This document shows positions 22,839 through 31,551 of a stretch of 61,321 nucleotides of DNA, in pieces (within the stretch, counting starts at the first letter, position 1; every line of letters begins with the position of its first letter). The stretch comes from Dethiosulfatarculus sandiegensis. GTDB lineage: Bacteria > Desulfobacterota > Desulfarculia > Desulfarculales > Desulfarculaceae. The stretch covers positions 1 to 61,321 of the forward strand of contig NZ_AZAC01000035.1 of assembly GCF_000931935.2 (NCBI RefSeq), given 5' to 3'. The notes below the pieces were generated by a model that did no database searches, was not told the DNA's origin, and saw nothing but the letters and a program-made list of their open reading frames with translations. Made by a program: the position numbers and the translations under genes.

Positions 22839-23780
22839 TCATTTGTTCAACAAACCGGCTGCCATGGCGCCGGCCCCCAAAAGTGGGGCTTGTTCTCCTA
22901 ATTCAGCCTGTATCAAGCCTATACCAGAAATTTCAACCAGGCGCATTCTGCGAGCCAATTCTCTTTTAGTTTCCTGTTCCATCTGGGGCCAGGCCAGGCT
23001 CAGGCCGCCGCCCAAAACAAAGAGATCCAACCCCAGTGCGGAAACCAGAATAGATACGGCCCTGCCCAGGGCAATGCCCGCCATTTTTAAAAGGTCCCGG
23101 GCCAGGGAGTCTCCCAGTCTGGCGGCCTGGGTTATCAGCTCCACGGAGTCGCCGGGCTTAAGCGCGGTATGCCTGCCCTGACTGATCCCCTCCCTTAGCA
23201 TACCGGTGAGGCCCACACTGGAGGCATAGGCCTCCAGGCAGCCCCTGCAACCACAGGCGCAACGCCTGCCGTTGGGCTCCACCACCATATGTCCGATCTC
23301 TCCGGCCAAACCCAACGGGCCTTTGAGCAACATTTCCTGCATGATTATGCCCCCGCCCACCCCGGTGCCCAGGGTGAGGCAGGCCATGGAATCGACGTCT
23401 TTACCCGCTCCGTGGGTGAATTCTCCCAGGGCGTGGAGGTTGGCGTCGTTCTCCACTGCCGTGGGCAGATCAAACATTTCGGAAAGGGCCCGGGCCCAGT
23501 TTTGACCGGCAAAGGAAGGCAGATTGGTGCAGGTGCTAAAGGAAACGCCGTCTCTGGCCGGCACGCCCGGCATACCCAAACCGACCGCCTTGATGGTAAT
23601 CCCCTGATCCTTGAGTTTATCCAACAGGTTTTGGACGGTGAGGCCGAGTCTTTTTAGCCAGTCCTGGGGTCCGCAGGCCGGGAGGGTGGCAAAACAAAGG
23701 CTGTCAATAACCTTGTCGGCTTTGACCAACCCCACTCGAGTATTGGTGCCCCCCGCATCTATAGCCAGATAGGCTTCCAC
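22839..23780 (-). CDS. ROK-family sugar kinase (glucokinase/N-acetylhexosamine kinase type)
   Basis: This 313-residue protein has the ROK layout: phosphate-binding AIDAGGTNTRVGLV at the start, GLGMPGVPARDG, END in AVENDANLHALGEF with the catalytic Asp, GTGVGGGII, and the zinc-binding motif CACGCRGCLEAYAS. It should phosphorylate a hexose or amino-hexose with ATP. The GTG at 23780 is preferred because the family motif begins about five residues later and AGG lies 7 bases upstream; a longer frame would add an unusual hydrophobic stretch. Sugar specificity is not readable. It lies next to the TPR gene, same strand. Confidence 0.85.
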   Translation of the reverse strand: MEAYLAIDAGGTNTRVGLVKADKVIDSLCFATLPACGPQDWLKRLGLTVQNLLDKLKDQGITIKAVGLGMPGVPARDGVSFSTCTNLPSFAGQNWARALSEMFDLPTAVENDANLHALGEFTHGAGKDVDSMACLTLGTGVGGGIIMQEMLLKGPLGLAGEIGHMVVEPNGRRCACGCRGCLEAYASSVGLTGMLREGISQGRHTALKPGDSVELITQAARLGDSLARDLLKMAGIALGRAVSILVSALGLDLFVLGGGLSLAWPQMEQETKRELARRMRLVEISGIGLIQAELGEQAPLLGAGAMAAGLLNK

Positions 23781-24223
23781 TTTTTTGCCTTTTTTTGCCT
23801 GAATCAAAATCAAGATTACCAGGCTCGGCCCGAAGCCGGACCTTACCATTTTTCTAAACGTACAGTCTACCACAACAAAGGGGGAACTGGTTATTCCGGC
23901 AAAGGTTTTATAGCTCGAAAATTATCGTTTTTTCAGCTCGATCAATTGAGCGGCCAGGGCATATGGGTATGAGCGGGCAAAGGGCCTTGGAAACCCCCGC
24001 CTTTGATTGGGCAGAAACCTCGACAAGGCTGATTTAAGGGGTGCTCAGGTATTAGCGCCCTTGCTTAAGAGCCCGGCCATAACCAACGGGTTAAGACCTG
24101 ATCATATTTATAAGGAAATTGGTTTCCAGACATGGACCTGGGGTGGGGTTCTCGGTTATATTGGGGATTGGGAGAAATTTCCGGTGAATTGGGCGTTCTT
24201 GCTGCAAGGAAGGGATAAATTTA
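23781..24223. other. Divergent intergenic region, no supported gene
   Basis: These 443 bases lie between the divergent ROK kinase and AIM24-like genes and must hold both promoters. An open frame from 24007 overlaps the AIM24 start, has no ribosome site and no family features, so it is omitted. The inverted repeat GCTC...GAGC at about 23937-23952 is too short to interpret. Confidence 0.5.
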
Positions 24224-25234
24224 ATGTCAGCTGTTTGGTATTTGGCGATAAACGGGGCCAGTGAGGGGCCTTTTTCTGAGCAGGATCTCAAGGCCCGGCT
24301 GGATTCCGGGCAGATTACCTCTGATTTTTTGGTTTACGGCCCCGGCTTAAGCCAGTGGACGCCCATGAAGGATGTGACCCCCCTGGGTGGAATCCTGAGG
24401 GGAGAATCCCCGCCGCCGCCGCCCTCGCCGGGGGCCGGTGCGGATGAGATCGATTACCGCATCATCGGCCAGGAGATGCAGTTTGTGGAGGTTGAGCTGG
24501 ATCCGGGTGAGAGCGCCGTGGCCGAGGCTGGGGCAATGCTCTACATGACTTCCGAGATCCAGATGGAGACGATTTTCGGCGACGGCCGAGCCAACCAGGG
24601 CGGCGGTTTCATGGATAAGCTCTTGGGTGCGGGCAAGAGGCTCATCACCGGCGAGGGGCTTTTCATGACGGTTTTCACCCATGGGGGCAGCTCACCCAAA
24701 CAGACCGTGGGTTTTGCCGCGCCTTATGCAGGCAAGATAATACCCCTGCATCTGGATGAACTCGGCGGGGAGATCGTTTGCCAAAAGGATTCCTTTTTGT
24801 GCGCAGCCCGGGGCGTGGCCCTGGAGATAGCTTTCCAAAAGAAGATCGGAGCCGGTCTGTTCGGCGGCGAGGGCTTTATCATGCAGCGCCTTTTGGGCGA
24901 CGGCATAGCCTTTGTACACGCAGGCGGCACCATTTTTGAGATGGATTTGAAGCCTGGCGAGAAAATCAGGGTGGACACCGGCTGCCTGGTGGCCCTGCAA
25001 CCTTCGGTGAATTATGACGTGGAATTCACAGGCGGCATTAAAACCGCCTTTTTCGGCGGGGAAGGGCTTTTCTTTGCCACCTTGACCGGACCGGGGCATG
25101 TATGGCTGCAATCCTTGCCCTTGAGCCGTCTGGCCGACCGCATCTACGCCGCGGCTCCCCAGGGCGGGGGCAAGCAGGTGGGAGAAGGCTCGGTACTGGG
25201 CGGAGCCTTGGGCACCTTTTTCAGCGATGATTGA
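24224..25234 (+). CDS. GYF_2 domain joined to an AIM24/TIGR00266 domain
   Basis: The 336-residue protein has an N-terminal GYF_2 domain (WYLAINGASEGPFSEQDLKA, then WTPMKDV), a proline-rich linker (PPPPPSPG), and an AIM24-like beta-sandwich domain of about 230 residues with MQFVEVELDPGESAVAEAGA, GEGLFMTVFTH and GGEGLFFATLTGPG. AIM24 domains form trimeric barrels of unknown function. GYF_2 domains bind proline-rich or membrane partners. The fusion implies a cytoplasmic scaffold-like role. The ATG has a purine-rich GGAAGGGA site 9 bases upstream. A strong hairpin follows the stop. Confidence 0.85.
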   Translation: MSAVWYLAINGASEGPFSEQDLKARLDSGQITSDFLVYGPGLSQWTPMKDVTPLGGILRGESPPPPPSPGAGADEIDYRIIGQEMQFVEVELDPGESAVAEAGAMLYMTSEIQMETIFGDGRANQGGGFMDKLLGAGKRLITGEGLFMTVFTHGGSSPKQTVGFAAPYAGKIIPLHLDELGGEIVCQKDSFLCAARGVALEIAFQKKIGAGLFGGEGFIMQRLLGDGIAFVHAGGTIFEMDLKPGEKIRVDTGCLVALQPSVNYDVEFTGGIKTAFFGGEGLFFATLTGPGHVWLQSLPLSRLADRIYAAAPQGGGKQVGEGSVLGGALGTFFSDD

Positions 25235-25255
25235 TGCCTAAAGCTTGGTTGATAT

Positions 25256-25288
25256 GGAAATCCCCGGTCCATCGGGCCGGGGATTTCC
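25256..25288. terminator. Perfect 12-bp hairpin between convergent genes
   Basis: GGAAATCCCCGG and CCGGGGATTTCC pair perfectly around a 9-base loop. It lies between the AIM24-like gene and the minus-strand FmdB gene. It lacks a good T-run in either direction, so it may act as a bidirectional transcript-end hairpin rather than a classic terminator. Confidence 0.65.
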
Positions 25289-25313
25289 TCTATAAAGACG
25301 TGTTTTTTTGTTT

Positions 25314-25574
25314 TCAGGAATCCAATCCCGGCAGGGTGATGCTGGTGCAGGAGTTGGAGCCCGCACAGCTCCGGTTTTCCACCTGTACGCCGCCTCCCTG
25401 GTTGCTTGGGCCGGAGGAGGAGCCGTTCACCACGGAACTGCAGGTGCTCATCACCCTGGTGATCTCCTCACTTTTACAGGCAGGGCAGACCACCTCTATC
25501 ATGTCACCTTGCCCCATGGCCAGATGTTCAAAGACCAGGGCGCATTTTTCGCAACGAAATTCATATATAGGCAT
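25314..25574 (-). CDS. FmdB-family zinc ribbon protein
   Basis: This 86-residue protein begins MPIYEFRCEKC, followed by CPACKSEEITRVMS. The two CxxC pairs form the zinc ribbon of the FmdB/CxxC_CxxC_SSSS family. The C-terminus is a low-complexity Ser/Gly tail with two further cysteines (SCAGSNSC). Members are often called formamidase regulators, but most have no proven function. GGAGGA is present about 5 bases before the ATG. It is monocistronic and convergent with the AIM24-like gene. Confidence 0.85.
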   Translation of the reverse strand: MPIYEFRCEKCALVFEHLAMGQGDMIEVVCPACKSEEITRVMSTCSSVVNGSSSGPSNQGGGVQVENRSCAGSNSCTSITLPGLDS

Positions 25575-25759
25575 TGAGTTGTCCTCCTGTGGGCCTGTTC
25601 AAATTCTTGTGATCTGAAAGTCTAACCCTTAGTCGCCAAATAGGCAACCTTGACTATTGACAAGAAAAGCCTTTAGGGTCAAGCCATAAAGAAACCAAAA
25701 AGACCCTGGCAACTAACCCGGATAAGGAACATAACCCGCTTTGGGAAAGGATATTGCAA

Positions 25760-26551
25760 GTGAACTGGAAAGTGGCCACCTTTAACGCCAACAGCATTCG
25801 CGCCCGCCTACCCATAATCCTGGACTGGCTGGAAACAAACCAGCCCGATTTGTTGTGCATCCAGGAAACCAAGGTGCAGGACAAGGATTTCCCCCAAGAT
25901 CCCTTGGCCGAGGCGGGTTGGAAATCCTATTTTTGGGGGCAGAAATCCTATAACGGGGTGGCTGTGCTGAGCCGCGAGGAGCCGGAAGAGGTTCGGAAAA
26001 ACTTTCCGGACGGATCTGATGAAGACCAAGCCAGGCTGATCGCAGTCAAAACCAAGGGGGTGTGGGTGGTTAACACCTATGTACCCCAGGGCAGGGACCC
26101 GGAGAACCCGGCCTTTGCCTATAAACTTGATTTCTTCGATCGTATGGCCAAATGGTTCGAGGCTGAGTTCTCTCCGCAAAAACCCTTGCTTTGGCTGGGG
26201 GACTTAAACGTGGCGCCAGAGCCCATTGACGTATATGACCCGGTCAAGCTGGACGGCAGGGTTTGCTTTCACCCCAAGGACCGGGGAGCCCTGAAAAAGA
26301 TTATGGAATGGGGTTTTACAGATCTTTTCCGCAAGTATCACCCAGATGAGGAGCTTTTTACCTTTTGGGATTATCGCGCCCGAACAGCCCTGGAAAGAAA
26401 CCACGGCTGGCGCATTGACCATCTTTTGGCCACCGAACCCCTGGCCAAGGCCTGCAAAAACACCTGGGTGGATATCGAGCCACGCAAAAGGGAAAAACCT
26501 TCGGATCATACTTTTTTGGTGGGTGAGTTTGACCTGCCGGAAGAGTTTTAA
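25760..26551 (+). CDS. xth: Exodeoxyribonuclease III (AP endonuclease family)
   Basis: This 263-residue protein belongs to the exonuclease III/AP endonuclease family of base excision repair, which cuts DNA 5' to abasic sites. Conserved elements are FNANSIRARLP, LCIQETKVQD with the metal-binding Glu, NTYVPQGRD, WLGDLNVAPEPIDVYDP with the catalytic Asp-Asn, WDYRARTALERNHGWRIDHLL, and SDHTFLVGEF with the catalytic Asp-His. The GTG at 25760 is chosen because AGGA lies 8 bases upstream; a TTG two codons earlier would be too close to it. A hairpin terminator separates it from the convergent methyltransferase. Confidence 0.94.
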   Translation: MNWKVATFNANSIRARLPIILDWLETNQPDLLCIQETKVQDKDFPQDPLAEAGWKSYFWGQKSYNGVAVLSREEPEEVRKNFPDGSDEDQARLIAVKTKGVWVVNTYVPQGRDPENPAFAYKLDFFDRMAKWFEAEFSPQKPLLWLGDLNVAPEPIDVYDPVKLDGRVCFHPKDRGALKKIMEWGFTDLFRKYHPDEELFTFWDYRARTALERNHGWRIDHLLATEPLAKACKNTWVDIEPRKREKPSDHTFLVGEFDLPEEF

Positions 26552-26560
26552 GATATTTAT

Positions 26561-26594
26561 AATCCCCCTTGGTCTCGTTGGGGCAAGGGGGATT
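26561..26594. terminator. Bidirectional hairpin between xth and the methyltransferase gene
   Basis: AATCCCCCTTG and CAAGGGGGATT form a perfect 11-bp stem with a 12-base loop. It lies 9 bases after the xth stop and 6 bases past the 3' end of the convergent minus-strand gene, so it can serve both transcripts. Confidence 0.8.
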
Positions 26595-26599
26595 AATAA

Positions 26600-27319
26600 T
26601 TATTTGTTCACCACCCAGCCCACAGCGGTGAAGTGGTAGAAATCCTCCACCGCCTCACTGGCGTTCAGCAAAAGCCTGCCCTTGTCCCGCATTTCGGTTA
26701 TCTCCTGGTCCGAGGGGATAACCGTGGTGGGGTCTGCCAGGGAACGGCCCGTTGCCCTTATATGCTCCCTGAAGTCATAGCTCATTTTTCTGGAGCAGGG
26801 TTTCAGCGCTCCCTTTAAGGCGGGTATTGGCTCCGGGATATATTTTTCGGTGATGATAAGGGGGCGGCCGGGCTTCAAGACCCTCAACATTTCGGCCAGA
26901 CCGGCCAGGCTGGTGCTTGCGTCTGCGTTATCCAGCACACCCAGGCAGTAGACAGCGTCAAATTCATTATCCATGACCGGGATGTTGGTCATGTTTCCCT
27001 TGCAGAAACTTAAGGTCTCACTTTCGAGTGATCGGTCAAAACCGTCTACTCCCAGGTTGGGGTTTCTGGGGTCGTTCACCGAGTAAAGGTCAAGGCCCTT
27101 TACCAGAAAGTCCCTCTGGGACAGATCGACCATGAACTGGTTTTTGGCGCAGCCCACATCCAGGATCCTGTCGCCAGGTCCCAAACCGGCATCCATCAGG
27201 CGCAGATAACACCAGGGATATTCCCATTGCCTGGTGCTGAAGGGCAAAGGAAGGCCTGAGAGGGGCAATCCCCTTTTGTAAAAACCATAGGTCTCCTGTA
27301 TGGTGGCTATCCCAAACAT
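26600..27319 (-). CDS. Class I SAM-dependent methyltransferase, substrate unknown
   Basis: The 239-residue protein has the Rossmann-type SAM-binding core: motif I ILDVGCAKNQFMVDLS, an acidic residue at the end of strand two in LVKGLDLYSV, and the motif IV/V region FDAVYCLGVLDNADAS followed by LRVLKPGRPLIIT. The acceptor substrate cannot be deduced. It starts 20 bases after the mpl stop codon with AGGAGG just before its ATG, so it is probably the last gene of the long minus-strand operon, which could suggest an envelope or murein-linked substrate. That link is only contextual. Confidence 0.8.
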   Translation of the reverse strand: MFGIATIQETYGFYKRGLPLSGLPLPFSTRQWEYPWCYLRLMDAGLGPGDRILDVGCAKNQFMVDLSQRDFLVKGLDLYSVNDPRNPNLGVDGFDRSLESETLSFCKGNMTNIPVMDNEFDAVYCLGVLDNADASTSLAGLAEMLRVLKPGRPLIITEKYIPEPIPALKGALKPCSRKMSYDFREHIRATGRSLADPTTVIPSDQEITEMRDKGRLLLNASEAVEDFYHFTAVGWVVNK

Positions 27320-27338
27320 CCGGCCTCCTGATCATGGT

Positions 27339-28820
27339 TTAGCTAACGGGCATGGGTTGTGAGTTTTGCCCAAGGCCGTTTAAAAGCTTGTTGTGAATAT
27401 TGTCAAATCCTCCGTTACTCATTATAAGGCAGAGGTCGCCGGGTTTAAGCTCTTTTAACAGGGCTGTTAAGAGTTCCTCAGTATGGGCGAAGGCGTTGGC
27501 CTGAATTCCTTTGTCTCTAAGGCTCTGGGCTAATATTTCGGAAGAAAAACGTTTTTCCGGGGCCAAGGATTCCGTGTCCGGCGGCTCCCGCAAGAATACC
27601 AGGTCTGCCTGGTCAAAGGCCCCGGCATATTCTTTTTGAAAAATATTCTGTTTGCTGGTGTTGGTGCGGGGCTCAAAGACCGCAACCAGTCTGCCCGCGG
27701 CAGGGGGCCAGCCGGGCAGGCCGAACTGTTTGACCGCTTTTACGGTTTCCCTTACCGCGGTGGGGTGATGGGCAAAGTCATCCACCACCATGACACCCTT
27801 GGCCTTGCCCCTGACCTCCTGGCGTCTTTTCACTCCGCCGAATTTCGACAAGCCTTTGGAGATTTGGCCCAGGGGCAGCCCGGCTGCGCTGAGCGCCGCG
27901 ATTACGGCCAGGGCGTTTAAGGCGTTGTGCTCCCCGGCCAGGGGGCTCATAACCTCAAGCTCCCGGTCTTGGGGGGTGATGACGACCATATCCGCACCGC
28001 CGTTTCCATTAGGCTCAAGTGAGGCCAGGCGCCAGTCGGACCTGGGAGAAAGTCCATAGGACCAGACCTTGCATTTGGCCCTTGCCGCCCTGGTCATCAC
28101 CTCCGGCGAGTCCGCCCAGGAAATCAGGGCTCCCTTGGCCGGAATCAGGCTTGCAAACTGGTCAAAGGCCTTTTTAACGGCCGCAAAGTCCTGATAAATA
28201 TCCGCATGGTCGAACTCGCAGCTGCTCAAGATGCCTATGCCGGGGCGGTAGTGCACAAACTTGGGGCGTTTGTCAAAAAAGGCAGTGTCATATTCATCGC
28301 CTTCAGTCACAAAGAAGCCGCCTTCGCCTTCTACAAAATTGCGGCCTGTGCGGGCCATGATGCCGCCGACCATAAAACCGGTTTTTTGGCCGCAGGCCTC
28401 CAGGGTCTCGGCCAAAAGGGCGGTGGTGGTGGTTTTGCCGTGGGTGCCGGCTGCCACCAGAGACACCCGGTCCCTGATAAAGAAGTCGGAAACGGCCTGG
28501 GGCAGGGAAAGGTAGGGAATATTCATCCCGGCCAGGGCCTGGGCCTCGGGATTTTCCTTTCTGATCACATTGCCCACAATAACCAGGTCCGGCCTTGGTT
28601 CAAGGTTGGCCGGGTCATAGCCCTGGGCAACGGATATGCCCTTTTCAGCCAGAAAATCACTCATCGGCGGATAAAGGGGCCGGTCCGAACCTGTGATGGT
28701 GAAGCCCTTTTGCTTGAGCCCCGCAGCCAGGGCCCCCATTGCCACCCCGCCGATGCCCATGAGATGAATGTGATTTATATTTCCGCGGGCTGTATTAAGT
28801 TTAGGCTCCAGATCCTTCAT
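27339..28820 (-). CDS. mpl: UDP-MurNAc:L-Ala-gamma-D-Glu-meso-DAP ligase (murein recycling)
   Basis: This 493-residue Mur ligase homologue re-attaches the recycled tripeptide L-Ala-D-Glu-meso-DAP to UDP-MurNAc in the cytoplasm. It starts with the MurC/Mpl glycine loop HLMGIGGVAMGALA, then has the ATP loop GTHGKTTTT (125-133), ligand residues in EGDEYDTAFFD and FDHADIY, and FAHHPTAVRETVK near the third domain. The EGDEYDTAFFDKRPKF segment favours Mpl over MurC. Its ATG overlaps the serine hydrolase stop as ATGA. Together with ldcA, which supplies tripeptide, it forms a recycling module. Confidence 0.93.
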   Translation of the reverse strand: MKDLEPKLNTARGNINHIHLMGIGGVAMGALAAGLKQKGFTITGSDRPLYPPMSDFLAEKGISVAQGYDPANLEPRPDLVIVGNVIRKENPEAQALAGMNIPYLSLPQAVSDFFIRDRVSLVAAGTHGKTTTTALLAETLEACGQKTGFMVGGIMARTGRNFVEGEGGFFVTEGDEYDTAFFDKRPKFVHYRPGIGILSSCEFDHADIYQDFAAVKKAFDQFASLIPAKGALISWADSPEVMTRAARAKCKVWSYGLSPRSDWRLASLEPNGNGGADMVVITPQDRELEVMSPLAGEHNALNALAVIAALSAAGLPLGQISKGLSKFGGVKRRQEVRGKAKGVMVVDDFAHHPTAVRETVKAVKQFGLPGWPPAAGRLVAVFEPRTNTSKQNIFQKEYAGAFDQADLVFLREPPDTESLAPEKRFSSEILAQSLRDKGIQANAFAHTEELLTALLKELKPGDLCLIMSNGGFDNIHNKLLNGLGQNSQPMPVS

Positions 28821-29881
28821 AGTTTTCCCATTCGATCCAGGTCCTGCCAGGCCCTGGTGTGCAGTTCATGTCTAAATGAGCGCATGGTCTCAATATCCGT
28901 GCCGGTTTCCAGGCGGTTGGTCAAAAGGATGATGCCGCTTGCCTTTTCCGGTTGCCACCAGAAACTTGTGCCGGTGAAGCCAAGATGCCCCACCACTCCC
29001 TGTGGGGCCCTGCCTGCTGCGCTTGTTTCACCGCTTGGGGTGTCAAAACCCATAGTGCGGGTGGAGCCCGGTGTGGCCGTATCTTGCGCCAAAAGCTCTT
29101 GGGTGAGGCCTTGGGGCCAGGGGCCCCGGCCCTCAAGCGAGCTGCTCAAGGCCAGAAGCGGTCCGGCCACCTGTTCAAGGGAGCCGAAAAGGCCGGCATG
29201 GCCCGCCACGCCGCCAAGGGCATGGGCATTGCCGTCATGCACCTGCGCCAAGGCCGGACCCCCGGTCTCCAGCTCTCCACTCGGCGCTGTTTGAGCGAAG
29301 ATTTCGGGCGAAACCTGATCAAAAGGCAGATAAAACGGGGCCTTGATGCCCTTGGATTGGTAAAGATCAGCCACTGCCCGGTTAAGGGGGTTTGCAGTGA
29401 GATCTTCCAGCAGAAGCCCCAGAAGCATGTATCCCAGGTCGCTGTAAACGCTTTTTTCGCTTGGTCCATACTCCAGGGGGTCGTTTAGTATCATGGCCTT
29501 CAAAAGGCCTTTTCTGGCGGGAAAAGGCGATTTTGCGAGCACTGTGTAAAATTTGTGATGGGCTGCAAAACCGGCGCTGTGGGTCAGGATCTGCCTGATG
29601 GTCAAGGGCTTTTTATCAGAGGGCAGGGTGTCTCCCCAGATCTGCTCCAGGGTCACCTGCCAGTTGATTTTATCTGCACTGCCAAGCTCCAGGGCCAGGA
29701 GTCCGCAGGCCAGGGGCTTGGTTAGTGAAGCCAGATCATAGATCGTATCCGGCCGGGCAGAGCCCAGGCTCCGGCTAAAGAGTTCCCGCCCATTACCCCA
29801 GATGCTTATGCCCAGGTGGGTGGCCAGTTTATGATCATGCGCGTTTTGTAAAAGGGAAAAAACTTCCCGCCAGTCAGCCAA
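28817..29881 (-). CDS. Beta-lactamase-fold serine hydrolase (class C/PBP-like), apparently cytoplasmic
   Basis: The 354-residue protein has all three motifs of the serine beta-lactamase/DD-peptidase fold, counting from the TTG at 29881: SxxK as SLTK (Ser52-Lys55), YSD (Tyr146) and HLGFTG (His299) in the KTG position. No signal peptide is visible from this start, so it is likely cytoplasmic. TTG 29881 has GGAG 6 bases upstream and overlaps the ldcA stop by 8 bases; upstream starts would overlap ldcA far more. Sitting between LD-carboxypeptidase and Mpl, it may act on a cytoplasmic muropeptide. The specific reaction is not known. Confidence 0.82.
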   Translation of the reverse strand: MADWREVFSLLQNAHDHKLATHLGISIWGNGRELFSRSLGSARPDTIYDLASLTKPLACGLLALELGSADKINWQVTLEQIWGDTLPSDKKPLTIRQILTHSAGFAAHHKFYTVLAKSPFPARKGLLKAMILNDPLEYGPSEKSVYSDLGYMLLGLLLEDLTANPLNRAVADLYQSKGIKAPFYLPFDQVSPEIFAQTAPSGELETGGPALAQVHDGNAHALGGVAGHAGLFGSLEQVAGPLLALSSSLEGRGPWPQGLTQELLAQDTATPGSTRTMGFDTPSGETSAAGRAPQGVVGHLGFTGTSFWWQPEKASGIILLTNRLETGTDIETMRSFRHELHTRAWQDLDRMGKL

Positions 29882-30779
29882 TATCCACTCCAGGTGTAAA
29901 GATGCCGGTCTGACCATCCAATAGGGCCTGGGCCCCCACAGGCACGGGCATATTCTCTGAACCGTGGCCAAAGGGAAGCCCTATGACCACAGGCATATTG
30001 AGTTTTTCAAGATTTTTCACAACCGCTTTTCTGCGATGTACGGCGTCTTTACCCTTGCCTCCCAACTGACCCATGGCCACACCGCACACCTTCTTAAAAA
30101 TTCCGGCCAGGTTGAGTTGAGTCAAAAGCCGGTCCAGGCGGTAGGCTGGTTCGCCCCTGTCTTCCAGGAAAAGGATTTTACCCTCCAGGTCCGGGAACCA
30201 GGGAGTGCCCAAAAGATGGCAGATCATCGTCAGGTTGCCGCCGAAAAGAGGAGCCTTTACCTGCCCGCTTGTCAGAGCCTCTCCGCTTAAGGTCATGGGC
30301 CAGGGCGGCCTTCCCTGGATAAGATCGGTCATGGCCTTGAAGCTGGCCCGGTCCAGGTTCGGCAGTTGGGTCAGGACCGGCCCGTGCACTGTAATCAGCC
30401 CGTGATCAGCCAAGGGCAAAAGGAGGCAGGTTATATCCGAGAACCCCACCAATAAGCGCCCGGATGCGGCAAGGGCGTCCAGGTCCAAAAGGGGCAGCAG
30501 CCTGCTGGCCCCGAACCCTCCGCGTACACAGAGCACCATATCCAGGCCGGGCTGGGTCATGACCTTGGTCAGGTGGGCGGCCCGGCTATGATCATCTCCC
30601 GCCAGGTAGCCCTCTTTTCTCAAAACCGGCTGATCCAGGCGCAGCCGGGCCTGGGAAAGGATACCGGCCAGGGACTTGAGGCCGTTTTCAAAGCGTTCCC
30701 TGGGAAAACTGCCCGAGGGAGCGGCCAGGGCCAAGGGATATTTACCTTGGGGCCAGTCCGGCTGGCGCGGGGTTGTCAT
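29874..30779 (-). CDS. ldcA: Murein LD-carboxypeptidase (peptidase S66)
   Basis: This 301-residue S66 peptidase removes the terminal D-Ala from cytoplasmic tetrapeptides to give tripeptide for Mpl. The triad is recognisable: Ser114 in VGFSDIT, Glu206 in ILFLEDRGEPAYRLDR and His272 in GLPFGHGSENMPVPVG. MVLCVRGGFGASRLLPLLD is the family signature before the serine. No signal peptide is present, as expected. Its ATG overlaps the coaX stop as ATGA, and its stop overlaps the next gene start by 8 bases, giving strict translational coupling within the cell-wall gene run. Confidence 0.92.
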   Translation of the reverse strand: MTTPRQPDWPQGKYPLALAAPSGSFPRERFENGLKSLAGILSQARLRLDQPVLRKEGYLAGDDHSRAAHLTKVMTQPGLDMVLCVRGGFGASRLLPLLDLDALAASGRLLVGFSDITCLLLPLADHGLITVHGPVLTQLPNLDRASFKAMTDLIQGRPPWPMTLSGEALTSGQVKAPLFGGNLTMICHLLGTPWFPDLEGKILFLEDRGEPAYRLDRLLTQLNLAGIFKKVCGVAMGQLGGKGKDAVHRRKAVVKNLEKLNMPVVIGLPFGHGSENMPVPVGAQALLDGQTGIFTPGVDIG

Positions 30780-31543
30780 TGGTTGCGCTGATAGAGGATG
30801 CGCAGGCCTTCCAGGGTCAGAAGCTGGTCAACCTCTTCTATGGCTTGAGATTGGGAGGCGATCAAGGGAGCCAGACCGCCGGTGGCGATCACCTTGCACT
30901 TGATCCCCCGCTCCCGGTTAATGGCTTGAACCAGCCCGTCCACCAGGCCGGCATAACCATACACAATGCCCGCATTCATGGAGGATATGGTGTCCTTGGC
31001 AACCACACTGGTGGGGCATTTGAAGATCTCCACCCTCGGCAGTTTGCTGGCCCTTTGGAAAAGGGCTTCGCAGGAGATCATTATCCCCGGCACAATGGCT
31101 CCGCCCAGATATTGGCCCTGGGCGGAAATGCAGTCAAAAGTGGTGGCTGTGCCGAAATCCACCACTATCATATCCTGTTTGTAACGCTCAAAAGCGGCCA
31201 CAGCGTTGACAATGCGGTCCGCGCCCACCTCTTTGGGGTTTTCATAGAGTATGGGCATGCCGGTTTTAATGCCCGGGCCAACGAAAAGGGGCTTGGTTTT
31301 GAAATAGCGCTGGCACAGGTTGATGAATGTGTTGTTCACCGGCGGGACCACGCTGGAGATGATCACCCCCTGGATGGATTCTATGGAATAGGGGCTTGAG
31401 GCGAAAAGATTTATCAAAAGCACTCCCAGCTCATCGCTGGTCCGCTCCCGGTTGGTGTGCAGCCGCCAATGCGCCTGGAGTTCGTTATCCCTGTAAATTC
31501 CCAGAACAGAGTGGGTGTTGCCAATGTCTATCACCAAAAGCAT
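30776..31543 (-). CDS. coaX: Type III pantothenate kinase
   Basis: The 255-residue protein is a CoaX-type kinase that phosphorylates pantothenate, the first step of CoA synthesis. Visible features are the phosphate loop VIDIGNTHSVLG, the pantothenate-binding segment NPKEVGADRIVNAVAA and the second phosphate motif VVDFGTATTFDCI. The ATG at 31543 has GAGG 6 bases upstream. A GTG at 31555 overlapping the glmM stop is an alternative. CoaX proteins need a monovalent cation and escape CoA feedback. The other CoA gene in the window, coaD, lies elsewhere (41012). Confidence 0.92.
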   Translation of the reverse strand: MLLVIDIGNTHSVLGIYRDNELQAHWRLHTNRERTSDELGVLLINLFASSPYSIESIQGVIISSVVPPVNNTFINLCQRYFKTKPLFVGPGIKTGMPILYENPKEVGADRIVNAVAAFERYKQDMIVVDFGTATTFDCISAQGQYLGGAIVPGIMISCEALFQRASKLPRVEIFKCPTSVVAKDTISSMNAGIVYGYAGLVDGLVQAINRERGIKCKVIATGGLAPLIASQSQAIEEVDQLLTLEGLRILYQRNQ

Positions 31544-31551
31544 TTGAGGCC

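Noticed and set aside
24007..24264. 85-codon frame before the AIM24-like gene
   Set aside because: It overlaps the AIM24 start in another frame and has no ribosome site or homology-like features.
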